A stretch of DNA of 64,000 nt, from positions 124,001-188,000 of the forward strand of contig NZ_QGNJ01000004.1 of NCBI RefSeq assembly GCF_003336875.1, given 5' to 3'. Positions 32,401 to 41,883 of this stretch are shown here, piece after piece (position 1 is the first letter of the stretch; every line of letters starts with the position of its first letter). The position numbers were made by a program, and so were the translations under genes. This DNA comes from Oleisolibacter albus. GTDB lineage: Bacteria; Pseudomonadota; Alphaproteobacteria; Azospirillales; Azospirillaceae. The notes under the pieces are model-generated. The model saw only the letters and a list, made by a program, of their open reading frames with translations, was not told where the DNA came from and did no database searches.

Positions 32401-34326
32401 CCAGACGGTGCGGAAGGCCTCCTCGAAATTGGTCTTCACCGTGTCCAGCGCCACGGCGCGGCCGTCGGCCGTGACCATCTCGAAATCCTGGACATAGACG
32501 GTACCCGCGGGCAGGGCGATCTCGAAGGGGCCGCCCTCGGCCCGGATGGTCACGCCCAGATCCTCCAGCATGGGCAGCACCCGCGACAGCAGCACGGGCT
32601 GGTCCTTCTGGTAGACCTTGAAGTACAGCTCCGCGGCACCGGCCCCCTCCGGGCGGTGGAGATTCAGCCCGACCTGGCCGGTAAGGGCCTGCTCGATGCG
32701 GCCGATATCCACCACCGCCTGGTCGGCGGAATAGGCTTCCTGATAGCTGGCCGGCAGCACCGGGGTGTAGCGGCGGGCCAGGGTCAGCCCCTCGGCCTCG
32801 CCATGGGTTTCCACCAGGGCCTGGACCAGCCGGTCGCGCCAGCCGCGGGCGGCCTCGATCAGCTGCCGCTCCAGCTCGGTCCCGTCGACCTCCGGCACCT
32901 TGCCGGGGCTGGTGGCGATGATGAGATGCACGCGGGCCAGCATGCTCTCGGTCATCTGCACATTGGCCTGGGTGGTGGTGCCCTGGAAGGCCCGCTCGAT
33001 CAGGGTCTGCATGCGCCGGCGCAGATCGGTGTCGTAGCGGTCGCGGGGCACATAGACCAGGGCGCTGACGAAGCGCTCGAACGGGTCGCGGCGCAGGAAC
33101 AGGGCCACGCGCTGGCGCTCCTGCAGATGCAGCACGCCCAGCGCCGTCTCCAGCAGCTCGTCCTCGCCGACCTGGAACAGCTCGTCGCGGGGATAGGTCT
33201 CCAGGATGTGCAGCAGGGCCTTGCCGTCATGGCCGCGCGGGTCGAAGCCGGCACGGGCCAGGGTGTGGGAGACCTTCTGGCGCAGATAGGGGATTTCGCG
33301 GGTCGAGCGGTTGTAGGCGGTGCTGGTGAACAGGCCGACGAACAGCCGTTCGCCGATCTCCACGCCCTTCGCGTCGAAGACCTTGACCATGACCGCGTCC
33401 AGCGGCACCCGGCGGTGCACGGTGCTCTCGCGCCGGGACTTGGTCACCATCATGAAGCGGGACTGGCGCACGAAGGCCTTGACCTCCGGCGGCAGGGCGG
33501 AGAAGTGGCGCAGACCCTCGAAGATGTTGATCTCGTCGTCGCGCAGGAGGCCCAGGCCGGCGCCGGCCTGGATGTCCAGCGTCAGCTCGCCCGCCTCTTC
33601 GCCGAAGCGGTATTCGCGCACGCCCAGGAAGATGAAATGGTCCTCGTCCATCCAGCGCAGGAAGGCCAGGCTTTCCTGCACCTCCTCCTGGGCCAGCGGC
33701 ACGGTGGCGGACTTGGTGGCGGAGACGGTCTCGGTGACCCGCGCCCGCATGGAGCGCCAGTCCTCCACCGCCAGCCGCACATCGGCCAGCACGGTGGCGA
33801 TGCCGTCACGCACGCTGTCCAGCACGGCCGGGTCGATCTGCTGGTCGACCTCGATATGCATGACCGACTCGGCGATGACCCCTTCGGCGCCCGCGTCGGC
33901 CAGGGCGGTCAGACGGCCCTCGCCATCGCGGCGGACATGCATCACCGGATGGATGACCAGATGCACGCTGAGGCCGTGGCGGTTCAGCTCGGCGGAGACG
34001 CTGTCCACCAGGAACGGCATGTCGTCATTGACGATCTCGACCACGGTGTGCGGCGCATGCCAGCCATCCACGTCGATGCGCGGATTGAAAACCCGCACCT
34101 GGGCCGTGCCGGGGCGGCGGCGGGCGGCGAACTGCCAGGCGGCGATGGCGCCGCCGTACAGCTCGTTCTGACCGAGGCGCAGCATGTCCTCGGGCGCCAC
34201 ATTGGCATAGAAGCGGCGGACGAAGGCCTCGGCCGGTCCGGCATCCTCCCGGGGCAGGCGGACATGGACATTGCCCACGACCTGTTCAATCAGCTCGACC
34301 TTCCGCTGCGCCAGCTTGAGCGCCAT
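29488..34326 (-). CDS. NAD-specific glutamate dehydrogenase, large (GDH-180/L-GDH) type
   Basis: Oxidatively deaminates glutamate to 2-oxoglutarate, mainly for catabolism of amino acids. 1612 residues, the expected size for the large NAD-GDH class. The N-terminal half holds ACT-like regulatory segments. The catalytic core, about residues 800-1200, has [20 protein letters not shown] and [15 protein letters not shown] with the reactive Lys. [20 protein letters not shown] is the Rossmann nucleotide loop, and [12 protein letters not shown] follows. The C-terminus is helical. GGGAG lies 7 nt before the ATG. It is divergent from an NrtR-like regulator, with a 239-bp shared promoter region. Long antisense open frames here are GC-codon artefacts. 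Confidence 0.97.
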   Translation of the reverse strand: [1612 protein letters not shown]

Positions 34327-34440
34327 GACGTTTCTCCCAATCGGAACAGGCCCGCATTAGCACCGGGGCCTTTCTTAGTCGACCGCCTTGATGGCAGCAA
34401 ATGGGCTGGTCGGCAAACCCCGCCGGGGCAGGGGCGGATT

Positions 34441-34500
34441 GCGCAAGGCTTTTGCGCGGCGACGTTTGCGCACGGCGGTTCTTTGCCGTAAAAAACCGCC
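34441..34500. promoter_or_regulatory. Two inverted repeats in the gdh/nrtR divergent spacer
   Basis: GCGCAA-GGCTT-TTGCGC (34441-34457) and GGCGGTT-N13-AACCGCC (34474-34500) lie between the two divergent starts. They could be operator half-sites for the adjacent wHTH regulator or leader hairpins. No promoter elements are clear. Confidence 0.4.
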
Positions 34501-34565
34501 TATTCGAAGGACTTGCACCTGGGGCGCGTGCCTGCGCCCGCTGATACGGAGGGACCTGACAGCCG

Positions 34566-35591
34566 ATGGCCGACTCGACCGTCCTGGGTCTGACTGCCGT
34601 GACCGTTGCCGTGACGGACGAAGTGCCGCGCGTGCTGGTGGTCCGTCGCATGACCCATGATCTGGCCACGCCGGCCCAGCGCGACGCCAGCGATGGCCTG
34701 GATGCGCTGCCCTTCGGCCCTTTCGATGCCGACCGCGACCGCACCCTGGAACAGGGCCTGCGCCGCTGGGTGGAGGAACAGACCGGCCTGCCGCTGCGCT
34801 ATGTGGAGCAGCTCTATACCTTCGGCGACCGCTTCCGCGACCCGCGGGAACTGGCCGGCGGTGCCCGCGTGGTGACTGTGGGCTACATGGCCCTGGTGCA
34901 GGAGGCGCCACTGTCCGGCAGCGGCGAGGCCGAATGGCATGATTGGTACGATTATTTCCCCTGGGAGGATTGGCGCGAGGGCAAGCCCGACCTGCTGACC
35001 AGCGTCATCGAGCCGGCGTTGCGCCGCTGGGTGGCCGCCGCCCCCGACAGTGCCGCCGCCGCCAAGCGGGCCGAGCGAGTCTCCACCAGCTTCGCCGCCG
35101 ACGATCTGTGGGATACGGAACGGGTGCTGGAGCGGTACGAGCTGCTCTACAGTGCCGGGCTGGTGCAGGAGGCGCGGCGTGACCGCGCCATCCGTCTGGC
35201 CCATGGCCTGGCCGATCCCGGCTGGACCGACCAGCCGGACGCCGCCGCCAGCCTGGGCACCCCCATGGCCCACGACAACCGGCGCATCCTGGCCGTCACC
35301 CTGGGCCGGCTGCGCGGCAAGCTGAAATACCGTCCCGTGGTCTTCGATCTGCTGCCGCAGCAATTCACCCTGTTCCGCCTGCAGCGCACGGTGGAGGCTT
35401 TGTCCGGCGTGCGGCTGCACAAGCAGAATTTCCGCCGGCTGTTGCTGGCCGGCGGGCTGGTGGAGGCGACCGGTGCCCTGGAGGCCAACACGGGTGGCCG
35501 TCCGGCCGAACTGTACCGCTTCCGCCGCGACGTGCTGCGCGAGCGGATGGTGGCCGGGGTGGGGCTGCCGACTGTGCGTGTTCAGGATTAG
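34566..35591 (+). CDS. NrtR-like regulator: degenerate Nudix domain plus winged helix
   Basis: Nudix-related transcriptional regulator, 341 residues. The N-terminal half resembles the Nudix fold: TAVTVAVTDEVPRVLVVRR, PFGPFDADRDRTLEQGLRRW, then VEEQTGLPLRYVEQLYTFGD. The canonical REUXEE of the Nudix box reads RWVEEQ here, so catalysis is doubtful. That agrees with NrtR proteins, which bind ADP-ribose-type ligands. The C-terminal domain carries the NrtR wHTH signature: KLKYRPVVFDLLPQQFTLFR, then VRLHKQNFRRLLLAGGLVEA and GGRPAELYRF. NrtR represses NAD biosynthesis genes; none are adjacent, but NAD-GDH is divergent from it, suggesting a possible target. Confidence 0.8.
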   Translation: MADSTVLGLTAVTVAVTDEVPRVLVVRRMTHDLATPAQRDASDGLDALPFGPFDADRDRTLEQGLRRWVEEQTGLPLRYVEQLYTFGDRFRDPRELAGGARVVTVGYMALVQEAPLSGSGEAEWHDWYDYFPWEDWREGKPDLLTSVIEPALRRWVAAAPDSAAAAKRAERVSTSFAADDLWDTERVLERYELLYSAGLVQEARRDRAIRLAHGLADPGWTDQPDAAASLGTPMAHDNRRILAVTLGRLRGKLKYRPVVFDLLPQQFTLFRLQRTVEALSGVRLHKQNFRRLLLAGGLVEATGALEANTGGRPAELYRFRRDVLRERMVAGVGLPTVRVQD

Positions 35592-35666
35592 CGGTCGCCG
35601 GCACGACACCCTTGCCGGCGCCCGCCGACACTCGACGACGACAACCGATCTAGAGGAGCCGTTCCG

Positions 35667-36518
<852 letters not shown>

Positions 36519-36663
36519 TCGGAACCGGCCGGGCCTCGGCGCCGCCGGGGGCGGGGTTTGCTCCGCCCCTGCCGCATGGCGGCAATAGTCCGGCGTCGGT
36601 TGACCGTTTCGCGCCGCGATCCGCATAAATCGCATCCAGTTTCCCGCACCAGTGAGCCGGCCG

Positions 36664-37806
36664 ATGACGGATGCGACAGTCGAAACTCTGGGCAGTGCCC
36701 GCCGCCTGATCGTGAAGATCGGCTCGGCCCTGCTGGTCGACCCGGATACGCACCGGGTCCGCCGTGACTGGCTGGACAGCGTGGCCGACGATGTGGCGGC
36801 GCTGAAGGCGCGCGGGGTGGAGGTGGTGATCGTCACCTCCGGTGCCGTGGCCTGCGGGCGCGAGCATCTGGGGCTGGTGGGCCGCCCGCTGAAGCTGGAG
36901 GAGAAGCAGGCCGCCGCCGCCACCGGCCAGATCCGTCTGGCCCACGCCTATCAGGAAACGCTGGCCCGCCACGGCATCACCGTGGCCCAGGTGCTGCTGA
37001 CCCTGGACGACACCGAGATGCGCAAACGCCATCTCAACGGCCGCGCCACCATCGAGACGCTGCTGAAGCTGGGGGCCGTCCCGGTCATCAATGAGAACGA
37101 CACCGTGGCCACGGCGGAGATCCGCTTCGGCGACAATGACCGGCTGTCGGCGCGCGTGGCGCAGATGATCAGCGCCGACACGCTGGTGCTGCTGTCCGAC
37201 ATCGACGGGCTCTACACCGCCGATCCGCGCAAGGACCCGGATGCCCGCCATATCCCCGTGGTCGGCGAAATCACGCCGGAGATCGTCGCCATGGCCGGGG
37301 AGCCGCCGCCCGGCTACAGTTCCGGCGGCATGGTCACCAAGATCGCCGCCGCCCGCATCGCCCTGGCCGCCGGCTGCCGCATGGCCATTGCCAAGGGCAA
37401 GCGGAGCAATCCGCTGGCGGCCCTGCTGACCCCGCCGGATCGGGGCGGCGCCCTTGCCACCTGGTTCCTGCCGCCGGCCGAGCCGCGCACGGCGCGCAAG
37501 CGCTGGATCGCCGGTTCGCTGAAGCCGATGGGGACCCTGGTGGTGGATGCCGGTGCCGCCGCGGCGCTGGCCCGGGGCGGCAGCCTGCTGCCGGCCGGGG
37601 TCCGCGCCATCGAAGGGGCGTTTGACCGCGGCGATCTGGTGCTGGTCCAGGGGCCGGACGGACGGGTGCTGGCCCGCGGCCTGTCCGCCTATGCCGACGA
37701 GGATGCGCGGCGCATCCTGGGCCGGCGCAGCAGCGAGACGGAGGCCATCCTCGGCTATCACGGCCGGGACGAGATCATCCACCGCGACGATCTGGTGATG
37801 GAATAG
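36664..37806 (+). CDS. proB: Glutamate 5-kinase
   Basis: First step of proline synthesis: ATP phosphorylation of glutamate, giving the substrate for ProA. 380 residues from the ATG at 36664; an in-frame GTG at 36652 is possible. The amino-acid kinase domain starts [16 protein letters not shown] and includes [37 protein letters not shown] and [15 protein letters not shown]. The C-terminal PUA domain (about residues 280-365) carries [20 protein letters not shown]. In many related genomes obgE precedes it; here an exported methyltransferase gene does. Confidence 0.97.
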   Translation: MTDATVETLGSARRLIVKIGSALLVDPDTHRVRRDWLDSVADDVAALKARGVEVVIVTSGAVACGREHLGLVGRPLKLEEKQAAAATGQIRLAHAYQETLARHGITVAQVLLTLDDTEMRKRHLNGRATIETLLKLGAVPVINENDTVATAEIRFGDNDRLSARVAQMISADTLVLLSDIDGLYTADPRKDPDARHIPVVGEITPEIVAMAGEPPPGYSSGGMVTKIAAARIALAAGCRMAIAKGKRSNPLAALLTPPDRGGALATWFLPPAEPRTARKRWIAGSLKPMGTLVVDAGAAAALARGGSLLPAGVRAIEGAFDRGDLVLVQGPDGRVLARGLSAYADEDARRILGRRSSETEAILGYHGRDEIIHRDDLVME

Positions 37807-37816
37807 CGGGCGGGGC

Positions 37817-37957
37817 TTACCCGGCGATCACGGCCCAGGCCAGCACACCCAGGCTGAGGCCGAGACCGGCCGTCGCCAGATAGTCCAGCCGCTCCAGCCG
37901 ACGCCGCAGGCCGCGCAGGGACTCCGCCATCTCGCCATAAGGTTCCGTGGTCCGCAT
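37817..37957 (-). CDS. Small single-pass membrane protein
   Basis: 46 residues from the ATG at 37957, which has GGAGG with 8 nt spacing; an ATG at 37999 adds 14 residues but with a weaker site. The N-terminal 25 residues are charged (ESLRGLRRRLERLD) and the last 18 form a hydrophobic helix (LATAGLGLSLGVLAWAVIAG). The layout resembles small membrane proteins found elsewhere, but I recognise no family. It is convergent with proB, 10 bp apart. Support is the good ribosome-binding site and the coherent topology only. Confidence 0.45.
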   Translation of the reverse strand: MRTTEPYGEMAESLRGLRRRLERLDYLATAGLGLSLGVLAWAVIAG

Positions 37958-38070
37958 CTGGCTGTCCTCCACCGGACGGTCGCTTCCGCCCTTATTCATA
38001 CGCCTTATGTCATAAGACCAGAAATCAGCGGTCCTGGCGACCTCTTCGCCCGGATAGGGTGTGCAGATAT

Positions 38071-38724
38071 TTACCTTTGCGCACCCGACAGGGTGCCGAG
38101 CCCGTCGCCATAGCGGAAATCCGGCTGCGCGCCGATCTCGGCCGCCGTCATGGCGGCGTGGAGGGTGGGCGCTTCCCCGGCGCGCTGGGCCTCCTGCAGG
38201 TGCAGCCGCTCCAGCGGCAGCAGCACCAGCTGGGTGCCGCGGTCCAGCACCGCAGCGGTCAGGCCGTTCGGTCCGGTGACGAAGTCGCGCACCGTGCCGG
38301 CATCCTTGCCGTCGCTGCCCAGCACCGGCCGGCCGATCAGTGCGCGGGCGCGGTCGGGGGTCAAGGCGGTGGCCGGGCTACGGCTCTGCGGCACGCCGCG
38401 CATGGTGGTGGCCCCCGGCGGGGGGGCCATGCTGCCGGTGCGGCTGTCCTCCCTGTCCGGCCCCCCGGTGGCAGGCACACCGGCGCCGGACGCCGCGGGG
38501 CCGGGCCGGTCATCCGCCGGGGCATCGCCGTCCAGGCCGGGATTGACGGTCTGCGGGCTGGTGGTCGGCACGTCCTCCGGCCGGGTGCCGGTGGTCAGCG
38601 GGGCATCGGTGGCCGCTGGATCGGAGGGGACGGGCACCGGTGTCGGCGGCTGCTGCGCCGAGGCGGCGGAAACCGCCAGGACCAAGCACAGGCCGGCCAG
38701 CGGCAGGGAACGGCGACGATGCAT
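38071..38724 (-). CDS. Secreted PRC-barrel-like protein
   Basis: 217 residues from the ATG at 38724 (GGAGG 5 nt upstream). Signal peptide RRRSLPLAGLCLVLAVSAAS, cleaved near ASAQ. A long Pro/Thr/Gly-rich, probably disordered linker (about residues 25-120) follows. The C-terminal part, LIGRPVLGSDGKDAGTVRDF through VLDRGTQLVLLPLERLHL, has the pattern of a PRC-barrel domain. Such periplasmic or membrane-anchored PRC proteins are common in alphaproteobacteria. The function is not known. Monocistronic by position: 107 bp separate it from metW. Confidence 0.75.
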   Translation of the reverse strand: MHRRRSLPLAGLCLVLAVSAASAQQPPTPVPVPSDPAATDAPLTTGTRPEDVPTTSPQTVNPGLDGDAPADDRPGPAASGAGVPATGGPDREDSRTGSMAPPPGATTMRGVPQSRSPATALTPDRARALIGRPVLGSDGKDAGTVRDFVTGPNGLTAAVLDRGTQLVLLPLERLHLQEAQRAGEAPTLHAAMTAAEIGAQPDFRYGDGLGTLSGAQR

Positions 38725-38831
38725 GGCGGCCTCCGGTCTTGACGGGTTCAGACCGGGAAACACGCGGCGGGTCACGGCCGTTCCGGGCGGCAGGCGGGCG
38801 GTTGCGGAAGAGCAGGGGCAGCAGCGCCCCG

Positions 38832-39518
38832 TTAGCCGCGGCGCAGCAGGAACAGCCCCTGTTCGCCGAACCAGTTCGACGGGCCGCTGTCGGCGGCGGC
38901 CGGGATCTCGCGGCCCTGGGCACCCAGGATGGCGCTGCGCTCGATACGGATCGACAGGTCGCGGCACAGGGTGGTGAAGTCCGCCAGGGTGCAGAAATGG
39001 ATGTTGGGCGTATCCCACCATTGATAGCCCAGCCGGTCGGTCACCGGCATCCGCCCGCGCAGCAGCAGGGCCAGGCGCAGGCGCCAATAGCCGAAATTCG
39101 GCACCGAGACGATGGCGTGGGTGCCGATGCGCACCAGCTGTTCCAGCACCTCGCGCGGACGGCGGGTGGCCTGCAGGGTCTGGGACAGGATGACATAGTC
39201 GAAGGCGGCGGTGGGATAGTCCTTCAGATCGGTGTCGGCGTCGCCCTGGATCACCGACAATCCGTGCCCCACCGAGCGGCGCACCCCGTCCATCGACAGT
39301 TCCAGCCCGCGCCCGTCCACGCCCTTGGCACGCACCAGATGATGCAGCAGTTCGCCCTCGCCGCAGCCCACATCCAGCACCCGGGCGCCGGGGGCGACCC
39401 AGTCGGCGATGCGGCGCAGGTCGCTGCGGATGGCGGGGGCCGTCCCCGGCAGGTCTGGACCCGGTGTGCCCCCCGGGGTGGTGGTCACGGGGGCGGTCGT
39501 CTTGGGAGCGGTCGTCAT
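38832..39518 (-). CDS. metW: Methionine biosynthesis protein MetW
   Basis: Partner of MetX, needed with it in homoserine acylation in several proteobacteria. 228 residues, class I methyltransferase fold. After a Pro/Thr-rich N-terminal tail of about 35 residues come the motifs VAPGARVLDVGCGEGELLHH and VIQGDADTDLKDYP. The MetW signature FDYVILSQTLQATRRPREVL and VSVPNFGYWRLRLALLL follow. It starts 3 nt after metX ends, so the two are clearly co-expressed. Confidence 0.95.
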   Translation of the reverse strand: MTTAPKTTAPVTTTPGGTPGPDLPGTAPAIRSDLRRIADWVAPGARVLDVGCGEGELLHHLVRAKGVDGRGLELSMDGVRRSVGHGLSVIQGDADTDLKDYPTAAFDYVILSQTLQATRRPREVLEQLVRIGTHAIVSVPNFGYWRLRLALLLRGRMPVTDRLGYQWWDTPNIHFCTLADFTTLCRDLSIRIERSAILGAQGREIPAAADSGPSNWFGEQGLFLLRRG

Positions 39519-39521
39519 GGC

Positions 39522-40727
39522 TCAGGACCCCCGCCGCGTCAGGCCGCGATGCTCGGCCTGCCCGTCCAGGAAGCCGCGTACCACCTGATAGAATTCCGGC
39601 ACCTCCAGCAGGAAGGCGTCATGCCCCTTGTCGGTCCCGATCTCCACGAAGCTGACATTGGCGGCCACGGCGTTCAGCGCATGGACCACGGCCCGGCTCT
39701 CGCTGGTGGGGAACAGCCAGTCGCTGCTGAAGCTGACCAGGCAGAAGCGTACCGGGGTGCCCCGCGCCGTCCCGTCCGGCCCGGCCACGCGGAAGGCGTT
39801 GGCCAGCACGCCGCCATGCTCCGCCGCCAGATCGAAATAATCCATGGCACGGGTGATGTAGAGATAGGAGTTGGCGTCGAAGCGCTCGACGAAGCTGATG
39901 CCCTGGTGGCGCAGATAGCTTTCGACCTGGAAATCGGCGTCGAAGCCGAAGGTGATGCGGCTGCGGTCCTGCAGGTTGCGGCCGAACTTGGTGTGCAGCG
40001 CCGTCTCGGACAGGTAGGTGACATGCGCCGCCATGCGCGCCACCGCCAGCCCGGCCGTGGGCCGGGTGTTGCGGGTCAGATAGCTGCCGCCCTGCCAGTT
40101 GGGGTCGGCCATGATGGCCTGCCGCCCCACCTCGTGGAATGCGATGTTCTGGGCGCTGTGGCGCGCCGCCGTGGCGATGGGCACGGCGCAGAAGACCCGT
40201 TCCGGATACGAAACGGCCCATTGCAGCACCTGCATCCCGCCCATGGAGCCGCCGATGACGCAGAACAGCTGCTCGATGCCCAGATGGTCGATCAGCAGCG
40301 TCTGCGCCCGCACCATGTCGCCGATGGTGATGACGGGGAAGGACAGGCCCCAGGGCTGGCCGGTGGCCGGGTCGATCTCCTTCGGCCCCTCGCTGCCCAT
40401 GCAGCCGCCGATGACATTGGCGCAGATGATGAAATAGCGGTCCGGATCCAGCGGCCGGCCCGGCCCGACCATCAGCCCCCACCAGCCCGGCTTGCCGGTG
40501 ACGGGGTGGGTGTCGGCCACATACTGGTCGCCGGTCAGGGCGTGGCAGACCAGAACGGCGTTGGATTTGTCGGCGTTCAGCCGGCCATAGGTGCGGTAGG
40601 CCAGACGGAAAGGCCCCAATTCCACCCCGCTGTCCAGCCGCATGGGCCGGTCGCGGCCCAGCACCACCTGCTCGCCGGGCAGGCGGGCATGGGCATGGGC
40701 GGACGGGGACGGGCTGGGCGTGGTCAT
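39522..40727 (-). CDS. metX: Homoserine O-acyltransferase MetX
   Basis: Activates homoserine by O-acetyl (or succinyl) transfer for methionine synthesis. From the ATG at 40727 it has 401 residues; a GTG one codon earlier is also possible. Alpha/beta hydrolase fold with the nucleophile elbow [12 protein letters not shown] (Ser161), [12 protein letters not shown], and the C-terminal catalytic Asp/His. The latter lie in [12 protein letters not shown] and GHDAFLLE. The acyl specificity cannot be assigned. A TTGACA promoter lies about 140 bp upstream. Confidence 0.96.
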   Translation of the reverse strand: MTTPSPSPSAHAHARLPGEQVVLGRDRPMRLDSGVELGPFRLAYRTYGRLNADKSNAVLVCHALTGDQYVADTHPVTGKPGWWGLMVGPGRPLDPDRYFIICANVIGGCMGSEGPKEIDPATGQPWGLSFPVITIGDMVRAQTLLIDHLGIEQLFCVIGGSMGGMQVLQWAVSYPERVFCAVPIATAARHSAQNIAFHEVGRQAIMADPNWQGGSYLTRNTRPTAGLAVARMAAHVTYLSETALHTKFGRNLQDRSRITFGFDADFQVESYLRHQGISFVERFDANSYLYITRAMDYFDLAAEHGGVLANAFRVAGPDGTARGTPVRFCLVSFSSDWLFPTSESRAVVHALNAVAANVSFVEIGTDKGHDAFLLEVPEFYQVVRGFLDGQAEHRGLTRRGS

Positions 40728-40865
40728 CACGGGTCTTTGCTGGTGTGTCCCGCGGTGCAGAGGCTGCGCCGGACGGGTCGGAAATGGGGTGGCGCGGCCG
40801 GGGCCGGACCCGATCCGGCCCCAGGGCGCCGCCAGGGCGGCGGCCCCGTTGCAAGCGGGTGAGTA

Positions 40866-40894
40866 GAGCTAGGAAGGGCCGTCCGGGGTGTCAA
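40866..40894 (-). promoter_or_regulatory. Candidate sigma-70 promoter for metX-metW
   Basis: TTGACA (40894-40889) is followed by a 17-nt spacer and TAGCTC (40871-40866) on the minus strand. The -35 is perfect, the -10 poor. Start would be near 40859, giving a 5' leader of about 130 nt that is very GC-rich. Confidence 0.4.
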
Positions 40895-40968
40895 TGTTTT
40901 CTTTGCTTTTGCACGGCCCGCCCCTTACTACTAATCGGCCCTGCACGGCTCATTCTCCGGCCCAAACC

Positions 40969-41817
40969 ATGTCTGCCTCTCTCGACGAGTTGCGCCGCGA
41001 AATCGACGCGATCGACGTCGCCCTCCACGACCTTCTGCTGCGGCGCACGCAGATCGTGACGCAGATCGCCGGCCAGAAGCCGTCGGGACGCCCCGCCATC
41101 CGCCCTGGCCGCGAGGCCGAGATCGCCCGCCGGCTGGTGGCCCGGCATGAGGGACCGTTTCCCGTCCAGGCCCTGGTGCGGATCTGGCGCGAGATGATCA
41201 GCGCCCTGACCCGGATGCAAAGCCCGCTGGCCATCGCCGTGGTGGCGCGCGACGACCAGCGCAGCCCGCTGTGGGATCTGGCCCGCGACCATTTCGGCAG
41301 CGCCACGCCGATGCTGGCCGTCAATACCCCCATGGCCGCGCTGCGCGCCGTGTCGGAAGGCAATGCCACCATCGCCGTGGTGCCCTGGCCCGACGAGGGG
41401 GATGCGGAGCCCTGGTGGCGCACCCTGTTCAACGAGGATGCGAAGACGCCGCGCATCATCGCCCGTCTGCCCTTCCTGCGCGCCGTCGGGCGCGAGGGAC
41501 CGGACGCCCTGGCCGTGGCCGCCGTGCCGCTGGAGGCCACGGGGGACGACCAGACGCTGCTGGGCATCGAGTTGGGACAGGATGTCAGCCGCGGCCGCTT
41601 GAAGGACTGCCTGGAGGCGGCCGGGCTGGTGACCGGCCAGTTCCGTACCGTGCATCTGCCGGGTGGCGGTGGTTCCGCCCATCTGGTGGAGGTGGGGGAT
41701 TACGTGGCCGCCGACGATCCGCGTCTGGCGCTTCTGGCCGACCGGCTGGGCGAGGCGCTGATCCGTGCCCTGCCCATCGGGGCCTATGCCACCCCGATGA
41801 CCATTCCCAAGGCATGA
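40969..41817 (+). CDS. Chorismate mutase (AroQ type) with C-terminal dehydratase-like domain
   Basis: Converts chorismate to prephenate, the branch point to Phe and Tyr. Residues 1-90 are an AroQ helical domain: SASLDELRREIDAIDVALHD, LLRRTQIVTQIAGQK and RIWREMISALTRMQSPL. The catalytic Arg in the first helix and the Lys and Arg downstream are present. The remaining 190 residues (from about residue 95) resemble the prephenate dehydratase fold only loosely. AALRAVSEGNATIAVVPWPD matches the AVExGxADYAVVPIENS strand, but the T-R-F catalytic motif is not seen. So the second domain is perhaps a ligand-binding relic. It precedes hisC and tyrA. Confidence 0.85.
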   Translation: MSASLDELRREIDAIDVALHDLLLRRTQIVTQIAGQKPSGRPAIRPGREAEIARRLVARHEGPFPVQALVRIWREMISALTRMQSPLAIAVVARDDQRSPLWDLARDHFGSATPMLAVNTPMAALRAVSEGNATIAVVPWPDEGDAEPWWRTLFNEDAKTPRIIARLPFLRAVGREGPDALAVAAVPLEATGDDQTLLGIELGQDVSRGRLKDCLEAAGLVTGQFRTVHLPGGGGSAHLVEVGDYVAADDPRLALLADRLGEALIRALPIGAYATPMTIPKA

Positions 41818-41883
41818 GGAGGGCCGTCCCGGCTCATCCCGTCACCGTTCCATCCCGTCAACGCTGAAGCAAGGTCCTGACCC

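Noticed and set aside
29317-34491. 1724-codon open frame on the plus strand
   Set aside because: Antisense shadow of NAD-glutamate dehydrogenase created by high third-position GC; low-complexity Gly/His/Gln composition and no family resemblance.
40846-40882. SAM-II riboswitch-like segment (GTTGCAAGCGGGTGA followed by AGCTAGGAAGGG) near metX
   Set aside because: It matches the 3' half of SAM-II but lies on the plus strand, away from metX, and the conserved 5' half (TGATTTAACC-type) is missing; CCCG directly before TTGCAAG would make too small a loop.
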